64,000 nucleotides of DNA from contig CAJNOJ010000059.1 in NCBI GenBank assembly GCA_905250025.1, forward strand, positions 165,280-229,279, in the 5' to 3' direction. Shown here one piece after another: positions 39,978 to 51,559 of this stretch; positions within the stretch are counted from its first letter, which is position 1; each line of letters begins with the position of its first letter. The DNA comes from Adineta ricciae (Eukaryota; Rotifera; Eurotatoria; Adinetida; Adinetidae). The position numbers were made by a program, and so were the translations under genes. The notes under the pieces were generated by a model. That model saw only the letters and a program-made list of their open reading frames with translations. It was not told where the DNA came from and ran no database searches.

Positions 39978-40879
39978 GATGAGCAAAATTTGGAATAAGT
40001 ATAATCAATTCTTCTCGTTTGAATTGAACAATAGAACATCCATAGTTTATTTTCGTCGAATGTTTTTTCGCCTCTCATAAATCACTGAAAAATATCAAAC
40101 CTAATTTTTTTCATTAAAATTCACTCGGCAAACTTTTCGATTTGATTTTTCTTCGCAGTTCGTTCGTATAGATGTCGCTTCGAATATTTCGCAAATCAAT
40201 TCTAGTTCTTCGATTAAATATCCAAATAAAAAATCTCGATTTTTTGGTAATTTTAGAAAAAAATTATTTTGTCCAAACTTGTTTCCGATTTGTCAAAAGT
40301 TGACACATATTTAGAGGTTTGAAATAAAGAGAGTACTATATAGGCAGTATGGTGGCTATGTTAAAAATATTAAGCACGACAGATTTCTTTTCTTTTTCTC
40401 TTTCAGTAATCTGAAAGAAAGTATGCAATGATAAGAAGCTAAATGTTCAAGATTAAAATTCGATTTCAGTATGGATTAGCAACAAGACAGACGTATTCGA
40501 CAAAGTTTTTCTTTTCTTTTGTTAAGTAAACAGTAAGTGAAATTAAATAATCTAAGCTATTTTCTGATCTTTTCGTTTGTATGAATGTTAGTAAAACAAG
40601 AATTCGACCTTTTTCCTAAAAGTGCAAATGTCCGAAAGAATAGAAACCTAATCAGATCATTCATCTAGATTGATCTAAACGATATGATGACATATTTTAT
40701 GCGTGTAAAACGTCGTATGGCTTTCTTTTTATCAATGTGATTCTTTATCTATTTTAGATGGGACATACTAATAGAAAGATTTGTCCTTAACTTGAACTAA
40801 ACAGAGAAAAGTCATCTTTTAAACTCGTTGTATCATCTTAAACTTCGAACAGTGATTATTCTACTAGATAATACAAGAA
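39978..40879. other. divergent upstream region (SUMO / BPTF-like)
   Basis: This is about 900 bp of A/T-rich sequence between head-to-head genes. A TACTATATAGG element near 40333-40343 is TATA-like but lies some 540 bp before the BPTF-like ATG. No coding exon is seen. Confidence 0.5.
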
Positions 40880-43577
40880 ATGAATCCACGCATCATCGAG
40901 AAAACGACTATTATCAATGATTCACTCTCAACAACACAACCAGCTAAACCATATATCATCCGTATTCCACATATTCAAACGAAATCTTCATTGACTTCAG
41001 AAGGTGGAAAAGTTGTTATTGTTAAAACTGCTCCAACTTCGACAACGCCGAATCCATCGATTACCTTACAAACTACTCCGCAACAACCTAATAGATCCTT
41101 TTCTGTTGTTAAACTAGCTGATGGACAAATCGTTCTTGTTCCCAATAATACTCAGTCACAACCACAACCACAACAGCCACAGCAGCAGCAACAACAACAA
41201 CCACGACCACAATTGATTCTGAATAATGAAAATGGCATATCAAGAATAATCAAAGCATCGTCTACAAGTCCGCCAAATCCAACTGGAATCATATCAACGA
41301 TAAAACGAGTTACGAAAGAGCAAAACACATCTCGAGTGAGCACAATTCAAATAACTAATTTAACATCTCCGTCGAACAATTTCAAATCATCTCCGACACA
41401 AAGTTTAACAACATCTCCACAAGAACGTCGTTTACGTCCGATTGCACCCGCACCAGTATTCTCGACCTCAACAGCTAACGATCTTTTGAATTCACTTTTA
41501 GCTCAACAACAACAATTGAATGCTGTTGTGTCCGCAGAGAATCTACTACGCTTCGATCCAACCGAAAGTGTTCTGCTCGGAGGCGGAGATGACGCATTGC
41601 CGCTCATATCCGAAACAGTCACACTTGATAGTAATGGCTCATCTCTAGCAAATAATAATAATAATAATAAACGTAAAATTGAGACTTCATTACCAGTTCA
41701 ACATCAAACGTCACTGCCAGTCGTTTCATCGCCGTCGATACAGCAGAAACCTAAACCGATACGTAAAACTACTCCGCCTGACGAGAAGACAACAACGAAA
41801 GCACGATTAGAAAATAAAGCCACATCCATCATAAAAGATTCTCGGAAAAAGATGACACCGAAACAGACCGTTCCAGCTCCCGTAGTCACATCTGAAACAC
41901 GAATTCAAAAGACACCGGTTAAACGACCAGCGCCAACAGCTCCACCGCCAAAAATTGATCCCGAAGAAGGTATTCGAATGAAGATTTGTGAAACGATTCT
42001 ACGTTCACTCATCGGCCGAATCGAACGTGAACAAAATCAAGAATCCATTAAAACCCGTTTAGAGAAACATAGCACGACAATTCCGAAGTCGGAACATCGT
42101 CAAATCATTTTGACACGTTTATTAAATGAACGCGTTGATATTCTCCGACAAGAATTCATCAAAAATCGTTCCGAACGTAAAACAGCATTAGTTAAAGAAC
42201 AATTTCAAATACAACGTCTCAAACAGCAACAGCAAATCATTCTCAAACAACAACAACAAGCAAGTCACATGAAACACGAATCGATTATATCCGATGATGA
42301 ACATAACAAAGATTTACAACCACCCACGAAAAAAGTGAAGAAAATCAATGGCAATGAAATCAAACACAAACGACAAACAATACCGAAATCATCTGAACAC
42401 GGCATCAAAAGGTTTGCTTCGAATATTTTCATCGATGTCGTAACCTTGCAAATTCTCTTTCAGTACAATATCCAAGCGAATGCGTCCACTTTCGTCAACA
42501 AAAAGTTCCGAAGACGAGCAAACCCCACCAGCCAAGAAAGCTCGTCGTCAACGTAATCACATTCATGAGCAGTCGGATGTATTTGATAATGACGAAAACT
42601 TTCTCACAAGTCGTAAATCATCTTCAACATCATCCAAACTCAAACCACAATTGTTCACCACATTTCACAACTCGATTCAACGAAAAGGCAATAAGTTATC
42701 CTCTGACTTTAAACCCGAAAATATCGATTGTAGTTGTAAACGTAATAATGATACACAAGAGAAGTTTTTCATTCAATGTGAATTATGTTCGCGATGGTTA
42801 CACGGCAAATGCGTGGGTTTAACAGCGCGACTTGCTGAGAAAATGAACGAATTCATCTGTGAAGATTGTGCAATATTAACACAGAGAGCAAAAGAACGTT
42901 TGTATTGTATTTGTCAAAGACCGTATGATGATTCGAGGTAGATTAATTGCAAGTCACTTCTCTCGTCAATTGAAGATTTTTTGTTTTCAATTAGATTCTA
43001 TATCGGTTGTGACGTCTGTGCTGATTGGCTACATGGTTCTTGTGTAAATATAACACCTGAAGATGCTGAAAAATTTGAAGTTTACGTTTGTCCACGATGT
43101 TCGACAGAGAAGAAACAAGAGTTTTTAAATAAACCAATCACTGGTGAAACAAGAAAGAAATTACTGGATCTGATCGATCAACTTCTGGTAATAGAGTAGT
43201 ACCTTCGTTTGGAAATCGAAAGACTTACCATTTGTTAATAGGCACATCAAATGTCATGGCCATTTCAAAAACCTGTCGATGTGAAAGATGTACCGAATTA
43301 CTATAAGATCATCAAAGATCCCATGGGTACAAACAAGCACTTTGTTGATCATCGAACCATTCATTTGTCTTTCTCTTTAGACTTAACAACATTGAAAACG
43401 AAAGTCCTCAGTAATAAATTCAAGACTATATGTGATTTTATTCGTGATGTTAATAAAATCTTCAACAATTGTCGTCAATTCAACGCCATTGACTCGACAT
43501 TTTCTCAATGTGCTAATGTAGTGGATAATTTCTTTCGTCAACTATTAGAAAATCTTATGGTAAAAGAACAAAATTAA
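40880..43577 (+). CDS. BPTF/NURF301-like C-terminal protein: two PHD fingers plus bromodomain
   Basis: BPTF reads H3K4me3 and acetyl-lysine for the NURF remodeller. Exon 1 (about 510 residues) is low-complexity (Gln/Pro/Thr-rich) and ends with a charged helix (ICETILRSLIGRIEREQNQE). Exon 2 has an NLS-like KKARRQRN and PHD 1 (CSCKRNNDTQEKFFIQCELC, SRWLHGKCVGL). PHD 2 spans the next intron (LYCICQRPYDDSR, then FYIGCDVCADWLHGSCVNIT). A bromodomain follows directly (MSWPFQKPVDVKDVPNYYKI, IKDPMDLTTLK, FNNCRQFNA), in BPTF order and spacing. At about 830 residues it lacks the N-terminal DDT, WHIM and first PHD modules of full BPTF (over 2,000 aa). The ATG at 40880 opens a long exon without upstream coding sequence. 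Either the gene is split or this is a short paralogue. Confidence 0.85.
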
Positions 43578-44427
43578 TGCATAACAAGAGCATGAAAATA
43601 CAATTCTCTCGTCATTTGTCGATTTGATTTTTCTTTTCTAATCATCGGTATTCGTGTTTTTCTTTTGTTTTATTCATGTTCATCTCGTTCCTTTCGTCTT
43701 TATACATGTCGTTTTTCGCATTCTAAGCGAAACTTCTATTCAATGTCTTGGTTTCTATGTACCTATAGAAAACAAAATCTATCTGTGTAATGTCTTTGGT
43801 CTTGTTACATTTTGTATATTAGATTGAGCAAAAAAAAAGGAAAGATATGGCGTGCTTGTTTGTTTGTTTGTTTTGTTTTGTTTTATCACTCATTATTTTT
43901 TTTCTCGTGTTCGCGTCGGAAAACTTGACTACCTGTTCTGTTTCATCCTTCTTCCTTCTATTAAATATGCATATAAAGACAGCTGGTTATTTAACTGAAT
44001 GAATTTGTCGATCGGTATATTAAAAATCTACACATCATTGCATAGAAACTACGAATCTATGCTTTTGTCTTTTTTCGTTTTGAAATGAATAGTTCAATTG
44101 GTTTCCTGCGGATCTCGTATGTCAATTAGAATACAATAATTATGTTGTCTATGTGGTTAAGTTATACGACATCGTACTAGTTGAGAAAGATACGAACTAA
44201 CGTTGATCTGTTATCTATTGCCATCTATATCGTAAACAACTGATCCTATTGGCTTCTATAATTGTTGCTGATAAAAACATCATTTCTGCCGAATCGGCCA
44301 TCTTTCTCTTGTTCTGTTTTGTTGTTTATCTTGTTGAGTTGAGTTCTTCTCATCAACTTGCGAGTAGCAAGTTATTTGTAAATTATCGGCACGGAAGAAA
44401 ATTGATCTGATTTTGTATTAACTAAAT
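43578..44427. other. intergenic region with TTTG/TTTTG simple repeat
   Basis: A short (TTTG)n/(TTTTG)n tract lies near 43857-43884. Otherwise this is A/T-rich flank between the BPTF-like and CDP-DAG synthase genes, with no coding feature. Confidence 0.6.
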
Positions 44428-46206
44428 ATGAGTACAGACGAAAGAATCTCACCTTCTACAGAAACTGAACTTCATCATCGTTATGTTGGATCAGAAGAAA
44501 ATACAAATGTATCCCCATCATTGAGACCAGCACCGACGAACGTTGCTTCGCCGGTGACGGAAGATGATGACATGGAACCGTTACCATCGCAACCAAGCGG
44601 AGCGAATATGATTTCGGAAGAGTCAGTTATTCAAACCTTCATGCAATATTTCGATCGATTGCTTGTTGGTCTTGATCCACGCTGGCGTAATTGGATTATT
44701 CGTGGAATATTTTCGTGGGTTATGATTCTCGGCTTTGCTAAATTAGTATCCATGGGCCCACTTGTCGTATCTTTAGTCGTTTTGCTTATACAAATCAAAT
44801 GTTTTCAAGAAATCATTAATATTGGTTATATTGTCTATAAATCTCATAATTTGCCATGGTTTCGTACGTTGTCCTGGTATTTCTTGTTCACATCTAACTA
44901 TTGGCTTTATGGAGAAAGCTTAATTCATCATTTTGGTTCTATGATGAATAAAAACAACTTTCTTCAACCACTAGTCACCTATCATCGTATGATCGCATTT
45001 CTTCTATACACGAGTGGATTTGTTGGATTTGTATTAAGTTTAAAAAAGACTTATTATCTCAAACAATTCACTCTCTTCGGTTACACGCACATCACTCTGA
45101 TGATTCTAGTCACATCAAGTCATCAAATGATACAGAATATCTGCGAAGGTAAATATTCAATCGAATCGCAACATAGGAAAGAATCGATTCTGTTTGTTCG
45201 CTGTTGATACACACACTGTTATCCTAAGCCGACTGTTTTGACCTTCATACTTGTGTAAACATGTACCCATCTATTAATATGCGAAAAGAGCTGATTTTTT
45301 TGCCTCGAACTCGACTAGGTAATTATCTTTGATTCAGTCAACATCGAGAACAAGTTATATTCTTCAACAGAGATCTGATTTCCGTGATATTTCTCATTTT
45401 AATCCCCTGGAGATTTCCTGAAAGCTTTTTTTATGACAAGCGTATGCAAGAGATAATGAATCAAACTTACTCTCTAATTAGATTTCTGTATAATATTTCC
45501 GAGGAAATTTAGGTATGATATGGTTTCTCTTTCCTGTTTCATTGATTATTTGTAATGATATCATGGCTTACATGTTTGGTTTCTTCTACGGTCGTACACC
45601 ATTAACGAAATTGTCACCAAAGAAAACCTGGGAAGGTTTCATTGGCGGTGGAGTATCAACATTGGTCTTTGGCTTTATCCTAGCTGGCATACTGAGTCGT
45701 TACCAATTTCTTGTCTGTCCATTGGAATATGATGATGAACATAGTCGACTGGCAACATCATGTATTCCGAGTCCGTTATTTCAAAAGACGGTTTATTCAA
45801 TGCCGAAGCCATTTTCACTATTTAAACGTTCGCTAGAATTGTATCCATTTCAATTACATTCGTTGGTTCTGTCCTTATTCGCGTCGAGTATTGGACCGTT
45901 TGGAGGATTCTTCGCTAGTGGATTCAAACGAGCATTTCGCATTAAAGATTTCGCAGCCACAATTCCTGGCCATGGTGGATTTGTCGTAAGATAGACCATT
46001 CAACATTTTCGTACATATGCTCATACATATTTCTCTTTCCATAGGATCGATTCGATTGTCAAATTATCATGGCATTATTTACAAATGTTTATATCTCAAC
46101 ATTTGCACGTGTTGCATCTCCAACGAAACTCTTGCAACAAGTATTAGCATTAACACCTGAAAATCGCGAAGAATTTCTTCGACTCCTCCGTAATCATATC
46201 AAATGA
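44428..46206 (+). CDS. CDP-diacylglycerol synthase (phosphatidate cytidylyltransferase)
   Basis: This ER multipass enzyme makes CDP-diacylglycerol from phosphatidate and CTP for phosphoinositide synthesis. Exon 1 (44428-45147) has a 70-residue polar N-terminus, then [16 protein letters not shown] and [15 protein letters not shown]. Exon 2 starts [20 protein letters not shown] and contains [20 protein letters not shown]. The family signature [20 protein letters not shown], followed by GFVDRFD, is split across a small intron near 45988-46044. The protein is about 455 residues, intact and close to the animal CDS1/CDS2 length. A 364-bp intron (about 45149-45512) contains nothing recognisable. Confidence 0.95.
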
Positions 46207-46416
46207 TAAGACACATTTCAGCAGAATTCACATTCATTTTAACCGGTTGTTGTCGTTGTTGTTAGTGCATTTCTAATTCAATAGTCGGATCGATCTGTGT
46301 TGTTCTCGTGTGCATTTGACAAGACTTTCTAGTGTTTTATTTCTCCCTGTATATAGATAATCAAACAGTTAGCTTCCCTTTCACCCGATATTGTCAAACG
46401 TATGTATTTCGTATTC

Positions 46417-47814
46417 CTATGCATCAATATTTATTAAGACTTTCATCATTAAATTTCGAAAATCAATCCCATCGATTAGATTAGTCCTCGTCGTTTTCGC
46501 TAACCAATAATTCAAATGAAGTTGTAAACTTATCTCGTAAAAATCTGTCGTCAGTTTTTTGTCAATTATTTCGATGATATGCGTACGTGGTAAACACCAA
46601 ACTATATGCGAGAGGATGTTCGTTGGCATACCTATAATAATACGTGCTTGTTGAAATAAATCTCGTATTTGTGTTAAATTATAGGAACTTTCATGATAAT
46701 TTTCTATACGTAAATAGGAGAAGTCGTCGGGGAATTCGAATTGATTGATTATTTGAACAATTTCGTTGAAACTGTAATCGTCGAGATTGTTTCGAATGAT
46801 TAAAATCAATTCACGTCGAATGGATGATTTATTAGCAATGAGAACTTTGTTTAGTAGAAGCAAATCTGAACGTGGAAATGATGTTGAATAGAGAGTATTC
46901 GTATGATAAATTTGATTGGGATTATATTCGATAAAACGGTTTCTATCGGCCACAATTCTTCGTTCAATCAAAACGTCAATATATTGAGAGATGTAGATTT
47001 TCTTGTTCAGCTGAGGTAATACGATTACTGCTGTCTGAGGCACAAGTGCTAATAAACGAATTAAACATGGTAAAATTTGTCGAACAAAAACAGTTTCATT
47101 CGTTAATTGTTGTGGACTATTAAATAAATAAATCATTTCATCATAATGGACTTGATTAGATGCAGAAGGAACAGTTTCAATAGTTACATCATATAGAGCA
47201 TATGTAACTGGATATGATGGTGTCGAGGAGAGTATCATCTCGGATCTTGTGTGACAAGGATACCAATGTTTCAAACGTTGATCCTGTTGACATAGTTGTT
47301 CGAGTGATGAGCTTGTTTGAGGTAATGGAGGAAATAGCGGTGGAATTGGATCGGGTGCCGTATCGAGAATGAGTCCGTATTCGGGATGAGATTGTAAATA
47401 CTCGAAAATATTGATTAAATGAAAATCTTGTCGAATGATCTGTTGAAATAATCTCTTTGGATTGTTGTATTCTTGTTTGAAATCCATCGAACGTTGTAAA
47501 TGCCATAAATATCCTTCATTTTTTAGCCAATAAAAATTGAAAAAATGCGTGACATCATACCGATTTAACCATGTGGGGATATCGACACTTGCTACACTAT
47601 GACTAATATTGAATGTGAACTTTTGATCGAGTATAGCTATGCTTCGTATGCGGTCAATAAATGAGTGTACATTCGTTTGTGTTTGGAATTGGTGTAAATC
47701 AGGTCGAGCGTTTCGAAATCGTTGATGTATTAATAGATATAATATTATGAGTAAAATACCGAACAGAAGGCAAGAACTTGACCGCGAAAAAATTCCTTTT
47801 CGAGTTCTCCACAT
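46417..47814 (-). CDS. type II membrane protein, GT61-like glycosyltransferase, intronless
   Basis: This is a single 465-codon frame. It has a short basic N-terminus, then a TM at residues 14-31 (SCLLFGILLIILYLLIH) and a lumenal stem, the layout of a Golgi glycosyltransferase. The C-terminal third resembles the GT61/DUF563 fold: ILIIRNNLDDYSFNEIVQII, then NLTQIRDLFQQARIIIGMPT and WCLPRTHIIEI. In GT61 the IIG is normally followed by HGA; here the position reads GMPTN, so activity or donor site may differ. It is unusual in this intron-dense window for a 1.4-kb gene to have no intron, which fits retroposition or horizontal acquisition. Its 3' end converges with CDP-DAG synthase. The family call is from motif memory only. 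Confidence 0.6.
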   Translation of the reverse strand: MWRTRKGIFSRSSSCLLFGILLIILYLLIHQRFRNARPDLHQFQTQTNVHSFIDRIRSIAILDQKFTFNISHSVASVDIPTWLNRYDVTHFFNFYWLKNEGYLWHLQRSMDFKQEYNNPKRLFQQIIRQDFHLINIFEYLQSHPEYGLILDTAPDPIPPLFPPLPQTSSSLEQLCQQDQRLKHWYPCHTRSEMILSSTPSYPVTYALYDVTIETVPSASNQVHYDEMIYLFNSPQQLTNETVFVRQILPCLIRLLALVPQTAVIVLPQLNKKIYISQYIDVLIERRIVADRNRFIEYNPNQIYHTNTLYSTSFPRSDLLLLNKVLIANKSSIRRELILIIRNNLDDYSFNEIVQIINQFEFPDDFSYLRIENYHESSYNLTQIRDLFQQARIIIGMPTNILSHIVWCLPRTHIIEIIDKKLTTDFYEISLQLHLNYWLAKTTRTNLIDGIDFRNLMMKVLINIDA

Positions 47815-48587
47815 TTGCCCTTAACCGGATTGAATAAGGCTCGTAATCACGCTGAAAACTGTTACACATGCTCTGAAAAGTATCAATATTTACTCAGAAC
47901 AGAACAAGGTTTATCATTCTGTTCTGTGCGTTATTTTTATAATAAAGTATGTAACTTATGAATAAGCGCTAGCATATATTCTGACAGACGACAAATCAGT
48001 TGCATTAGAAAAAGTTTCATATAATCATGTGCATGTCAAATTAAGCGAAATAGACATTTTCTTTTTTTAAAGTACTTACTCAATGCCCACAATGTATGAG
48101 ATTTGTTCTCTCTCTTTCTCCTTCCCGCATGTTGTTAAACATAAAGTGTGATGAAAAACGACAAACTGATGTATTGCATTTACATACGGTCTTACATTTC
48201 ATAAGAAACGAATGCAACAACGGGTGATGACGCCTGCATATGTCCGTGTCATACAGATTTAACTGTTCGACATATAATGCCATGCTGTCGATCATGTTCA
48301 ATATGCAAACAAAAGATAATCAATACAAATTTTGAAGAACATCAAAAGAACTGTCAAACACAACAACAAAAATGAACTGATGTCATTTATTTTTATTAAT
48401 AAACCAGCACGTTTGATATAATTTCAGAGAAAAAACAAATAATGATTGTTTATGTCAAATCAGTAGAAACAATCTTCGAGAAAAGATCAAGATGCCTCAG
48501 CCAAAAAGTGTTCGTTTAACTGAGTGCGTTATGTCTATATACATAATCATCGGAGAATACTAATTTTGATTTTTCAACTGATGTTAA
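47815..48587. other. intergenic region
   Basis: A/T-rich; no supported exon. It separates the GT61-like gene from the 3' end of the Rab gene. Confidence 0.6.
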
Positions 48588-49392
48588 TTAGCAGCAGTAG
48601 GTTAACTTATCATACAATTTTTCAGGTTGAGGATCTAGAGGTAAAGGCGGTGTTGGTCGTCTTCTTTCGACTAGCTTTTCCGCTATATAATAAAACAATC
48701 GAGAAATGCTTTCCTGTGGATCTGATTTGACACTTGTCTCGAAGTAGTCAACATGATATTGGTTGGCTAGTCGTCTTCCATGTTCATTCGAGACTGCCAA
48801 AGAATCATGAAGATCACATTTATTGGCTACGAGGACACGAAAGACGTCATCGGGAGCATTTTCCTCAATAGTTTTCATCCAGCGCGCAACATTTTGAAAC
48901 GAACTCGCATTGGTACGATCATAAACGAGAATAACAGCGTCCGCGTTATGCTAAAATCAATTGATAGTTATTCGAAACGAGACGATCAACACAACTTACG
49001 TAGTACGCTCGAACAATACTGAAAAACTTTTCCTGACCGGCTGTGTCCCAGAGTTGAAGATCGACTGGTTTATCTCTTACATAAATCGTTTTCAATTTGA
49101 AATCAATGCCGATCGTAGGTGTGAATGATTGAGTGAATTTATTGTCTATTCGAAAAGAAACATTGTCGAAGAGCAAACTTATCGAAATTCATTTTATTCG
49201 CGTGAACATGAAAAAGGTGAAGTGTGTCATTTGGCCTTTTTCAATGTGATAAACGCCTTGTAATAGCATTCGCAAATAAAAAGATTGTGGCTTACCTGCA
49301 AATCGAAACATTAAACTTGTTTTGCCAACAGCACTATCACCGAGTAGTAAAATCTTGAATGGTCGATCTGAACGCCAGTCTTTTCTACTCAT
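48588..49392 (-). CDS. Rab-family small GTPase
   Basis: This is a vesicle-traffic GTPase of about 200 residues with four exons. It has P-loop GDSAVGKTS, switch [14 protein letters not shown], switch [19 protein letters not shown]4 NKCD and C-terminal Cys-Cys (YCC) for geranylgeranylation. The switch I IGIDF and WDTAGQE are Rab hallmarks. [15 protein letters not shown] confirms the fold. The G5 loop reads ETSVKS in place of the common SAK, and the hypervariable tail is Pro-rich ([12 protein letters not shown]). I cannot assign a subfamily; it resembles the Rab8/10/35 group broadly. Exon 1 ends right after the P-loop helix (FRFA-G). Confidence 0.9.
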
Positions 49393-50481
49393 GTTGAACT
49401 ATCTGAAATTACAGTGAAATAAATTTATTAGAACATACGAAGTTTGTCTATGTCTATATGAATATGTATATGTTTGACAAAAAGGACACTTATTGAAAGG
49501 AGAAGAAGAAACGCAGCAACGTTTAGAAAATATTTGCATTGCGAACTGGTCGGTAGAAGTGGAGAATATACAATGATGAATGAAAGAGAGGAAGAAAACG
49601 GTCGCTCTGGTTGTCTCTGTGCGTGTATAGTTCGATAGCATCAAGAGGCAACAACAAAAACAGCAGCAGTATACGATAATAATAACAACAAAGCAATGTT
49701 TTTCCAGATGATTTCGTCCAGTACGTGAAAATACCATGTATGTTGTTTTAATGGATATGATAAAATAAAAATTCGTATGTCTATACTCAAATATATGTAT
49801 TATTTTCACCTCTTGGTGGGAAAGTTCTATAAAAAAAACTTCTGACTAATACCGATGACAAAGACAACATTTTCTCTTTCTTTATATAGACTGAAATTTG
49901 ATTCTGCTTATCTCACATCAATAAATAGTACTAAACAAGAGGAAAAATACAGAGGAAAAATACATTTCAACAAAATCGTGACGTGTACTTTCTATCTGTA
50001 TTTTTATTAACAAAATACTTCCTTAGTATTTTTCCATTCAAAATGTATGCATTCTGTATTTACAAGACGTCATCTGAGATGTCTACGTTGCGAAACAACA
50101 AGTTTATTTGCATACATACGAAATTATGAATAATATCTGATTCATGCGGTCGAGCAGTTCTTCCATATGGTAGTTTCGACAACGACATGATGAATCATCC
50201 ATGAAGAAATGTATCTCATCGAGCTAATATTTGTCAACGGAAGTCAGAACAGATCTTTTGCAAAGAAAGTTAACCACAGAACTAATTACGGCAATCGGAC
50301 GACGTATTACTGATGTCAACAAATCTGTCGACATGAACATTTGTTCGTGTATTTATATAAATACCTTGAAGATTTTCAACACCAACAGAAACATTGACGT
50401 CAAGGCCGTACATAATCAATAACATCGAAATTTTATTCAGAAAAAGAAAAATACTTATAACAAAACAAATTCATTGGGATT
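49393..50481. other. intergenic region, no gene supported
   Basis: About 1.1 kb between the Rab 5' end and the 3' end of the DNAJC19 gene. A long minus-strand open frame here (49399-49809) is rich in Cys/Tyr/Thr from simple sequence and has no domain; I take it as chance or 5' UTR. Confidence 0.55.
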
Positions 50482-51139
50482 TTATTTTATTCCACGTTCA
50501 AATATTTCTTTTGCTTCATTTATCTTCGCAGCGATATACGGTGACCCCCCTAAAATAACACAAGCATAAAAACGTCATCGTCACTTCAATATGGTCACCT
50601 CGATCGGGATGATTGAGAATAATCAATCGTTTATAAGCATCACGTAATCGTGTCCTACTTGCTGTTGGACTTTCAAAAGTAAAGAACAATAAGATAAGTG
50701 CACCATTATATGCTTAATCCTCAACGTACCTAACGCCTAATATCAATGCAGCTTCACGTCGATTCATTTTTGCATCTATTGCATGCAAAAGTATAATTTT
50801 ATTGTCATCGAAAACAGTTCTTACCGAATCCACCTTTGTAATATTTTGACTAGAGAAAACGTACTTGATTTATTCTATGAAAACTAAATCGATTGTACTC
50901 ACTGAGAGTCCTTCAGAAATAATTGTGCTGGCCTTAGCCCAATTCTGCGAGAAGATTTTACCATAACGAGCGAGATATCGTCCTTCAAATTGATTCACCT
51001 CATTCTCTTTATTGATAATCAATTATTCGTTTACCGGTATATCCAGCTACAGCTAAGCTCAAACCAACGACGACTGTCATGGTCTGTTATAACACAATCG
51101 ATCAGTTTCAAAAACAATCCTAACAATAAAACTCACCAT
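50482..51139 (-). CDS. DNAJC19/TIM14 (PAM18) mitochondrial J-protein
   Basis: This inner-membrane J-domain co-chaperone stimulates mtHsp70 in the TIM23 import motor. Six small minus-strand exons assemble in frame to about 117 residues: a hydrophobic TM start (TVVVGLSLAVAGYTGRYLAR), KYYKGGFDAKMNRREAALIL, GVSPTASRTRLRDAYKRLI, then [20 protein letters not shown]. The catalytic HPD triad is intact. The usual following Lys (HPDKGG) is Arg here. The most upstream possible ATG (51139) is the very last codon of its exon, directly followed by a GTGAGT donor; a second ATG lies two codons on, at 51080, after the splice. The very high intron density for a 117-aa gene is notable. The PEN-2 remnant is immediately upstream. 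Confidence 0.9.
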
Positions 51140-51239
51140 CTTTATCTAGAACAAAGAGATAATTATACACGCGATATAAATTCTATTTAACTTTCATCTG
51201 ACAGTTTGTACAAAAACAGAACAAGAATAAGCAAAAACG

Positions 51240-51556
51240 ATTTAATGCTGTCCCTTTGGAGGGACAAATGTTAAGAAATCAGCGACCGGACCGATCTTTG
51301 TCCGTAATAATTGAAACGTGATATTCTACGCAACAATGATTACTACCCAAACTATGATACTAATTGCACTGCGAATCACGTCTACAGTAAATTCACTTAT
51401 TTGAATGTCTGAAGAATAGCTTTCACTTACACTGACGTATTTGTGCTTGTTGAGTAGAAAAATCGTATAAAATCTAAGTTTTGTTTCGTACCATGATAGT
51501 ATTGACGACAAATATTCAAACGTTCTTCGGGAGATCTCTTAGTTAATGTTACCATC
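51240..51556 (-). pseudogene. presenilin enhancer 2 (PEN-2) remnant, broken
   Basis: PEN-2 is the smallest gamma-secretase subunit. Read on the minus strand, an ATG near 51556 starts TKRSPEERLNICRQYYHG, like the conserved PEN-2 N-terminus (E-x-K-L-N-L-C-R-K-Y-Y-x-G). A 49-bp GTAAGT...CTGTAG intron (about 51381-51429) then joins QQAQIRQ to YVIRSAISIIVWVV, matching the Q-x-I-x-x-Y-V-x-x-SA motif. The C-terminus NITFQLLRTKIGPVADFLTF with VPPKGQ matches the family end. Damage: about a dozen residues of the first hydrophobic hairpin are missing, with a frame change after YYHG, and an in-frame TAG lies just before NITFQ (near 51331). The pieces are short but in order. I infer a decayed copy; assembly error is the alternative. 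Confidence 0.55.
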
Positions 51557-51559
51557 GTT

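Noticed and set aside
49399..49809. 136-codon minus-strand open frame upstream of the Rab
   Set aside because: Cys/Tyr/Thr content comes from simple trinucleotide runs; it lies in the Rab 5' flank, with no domain.
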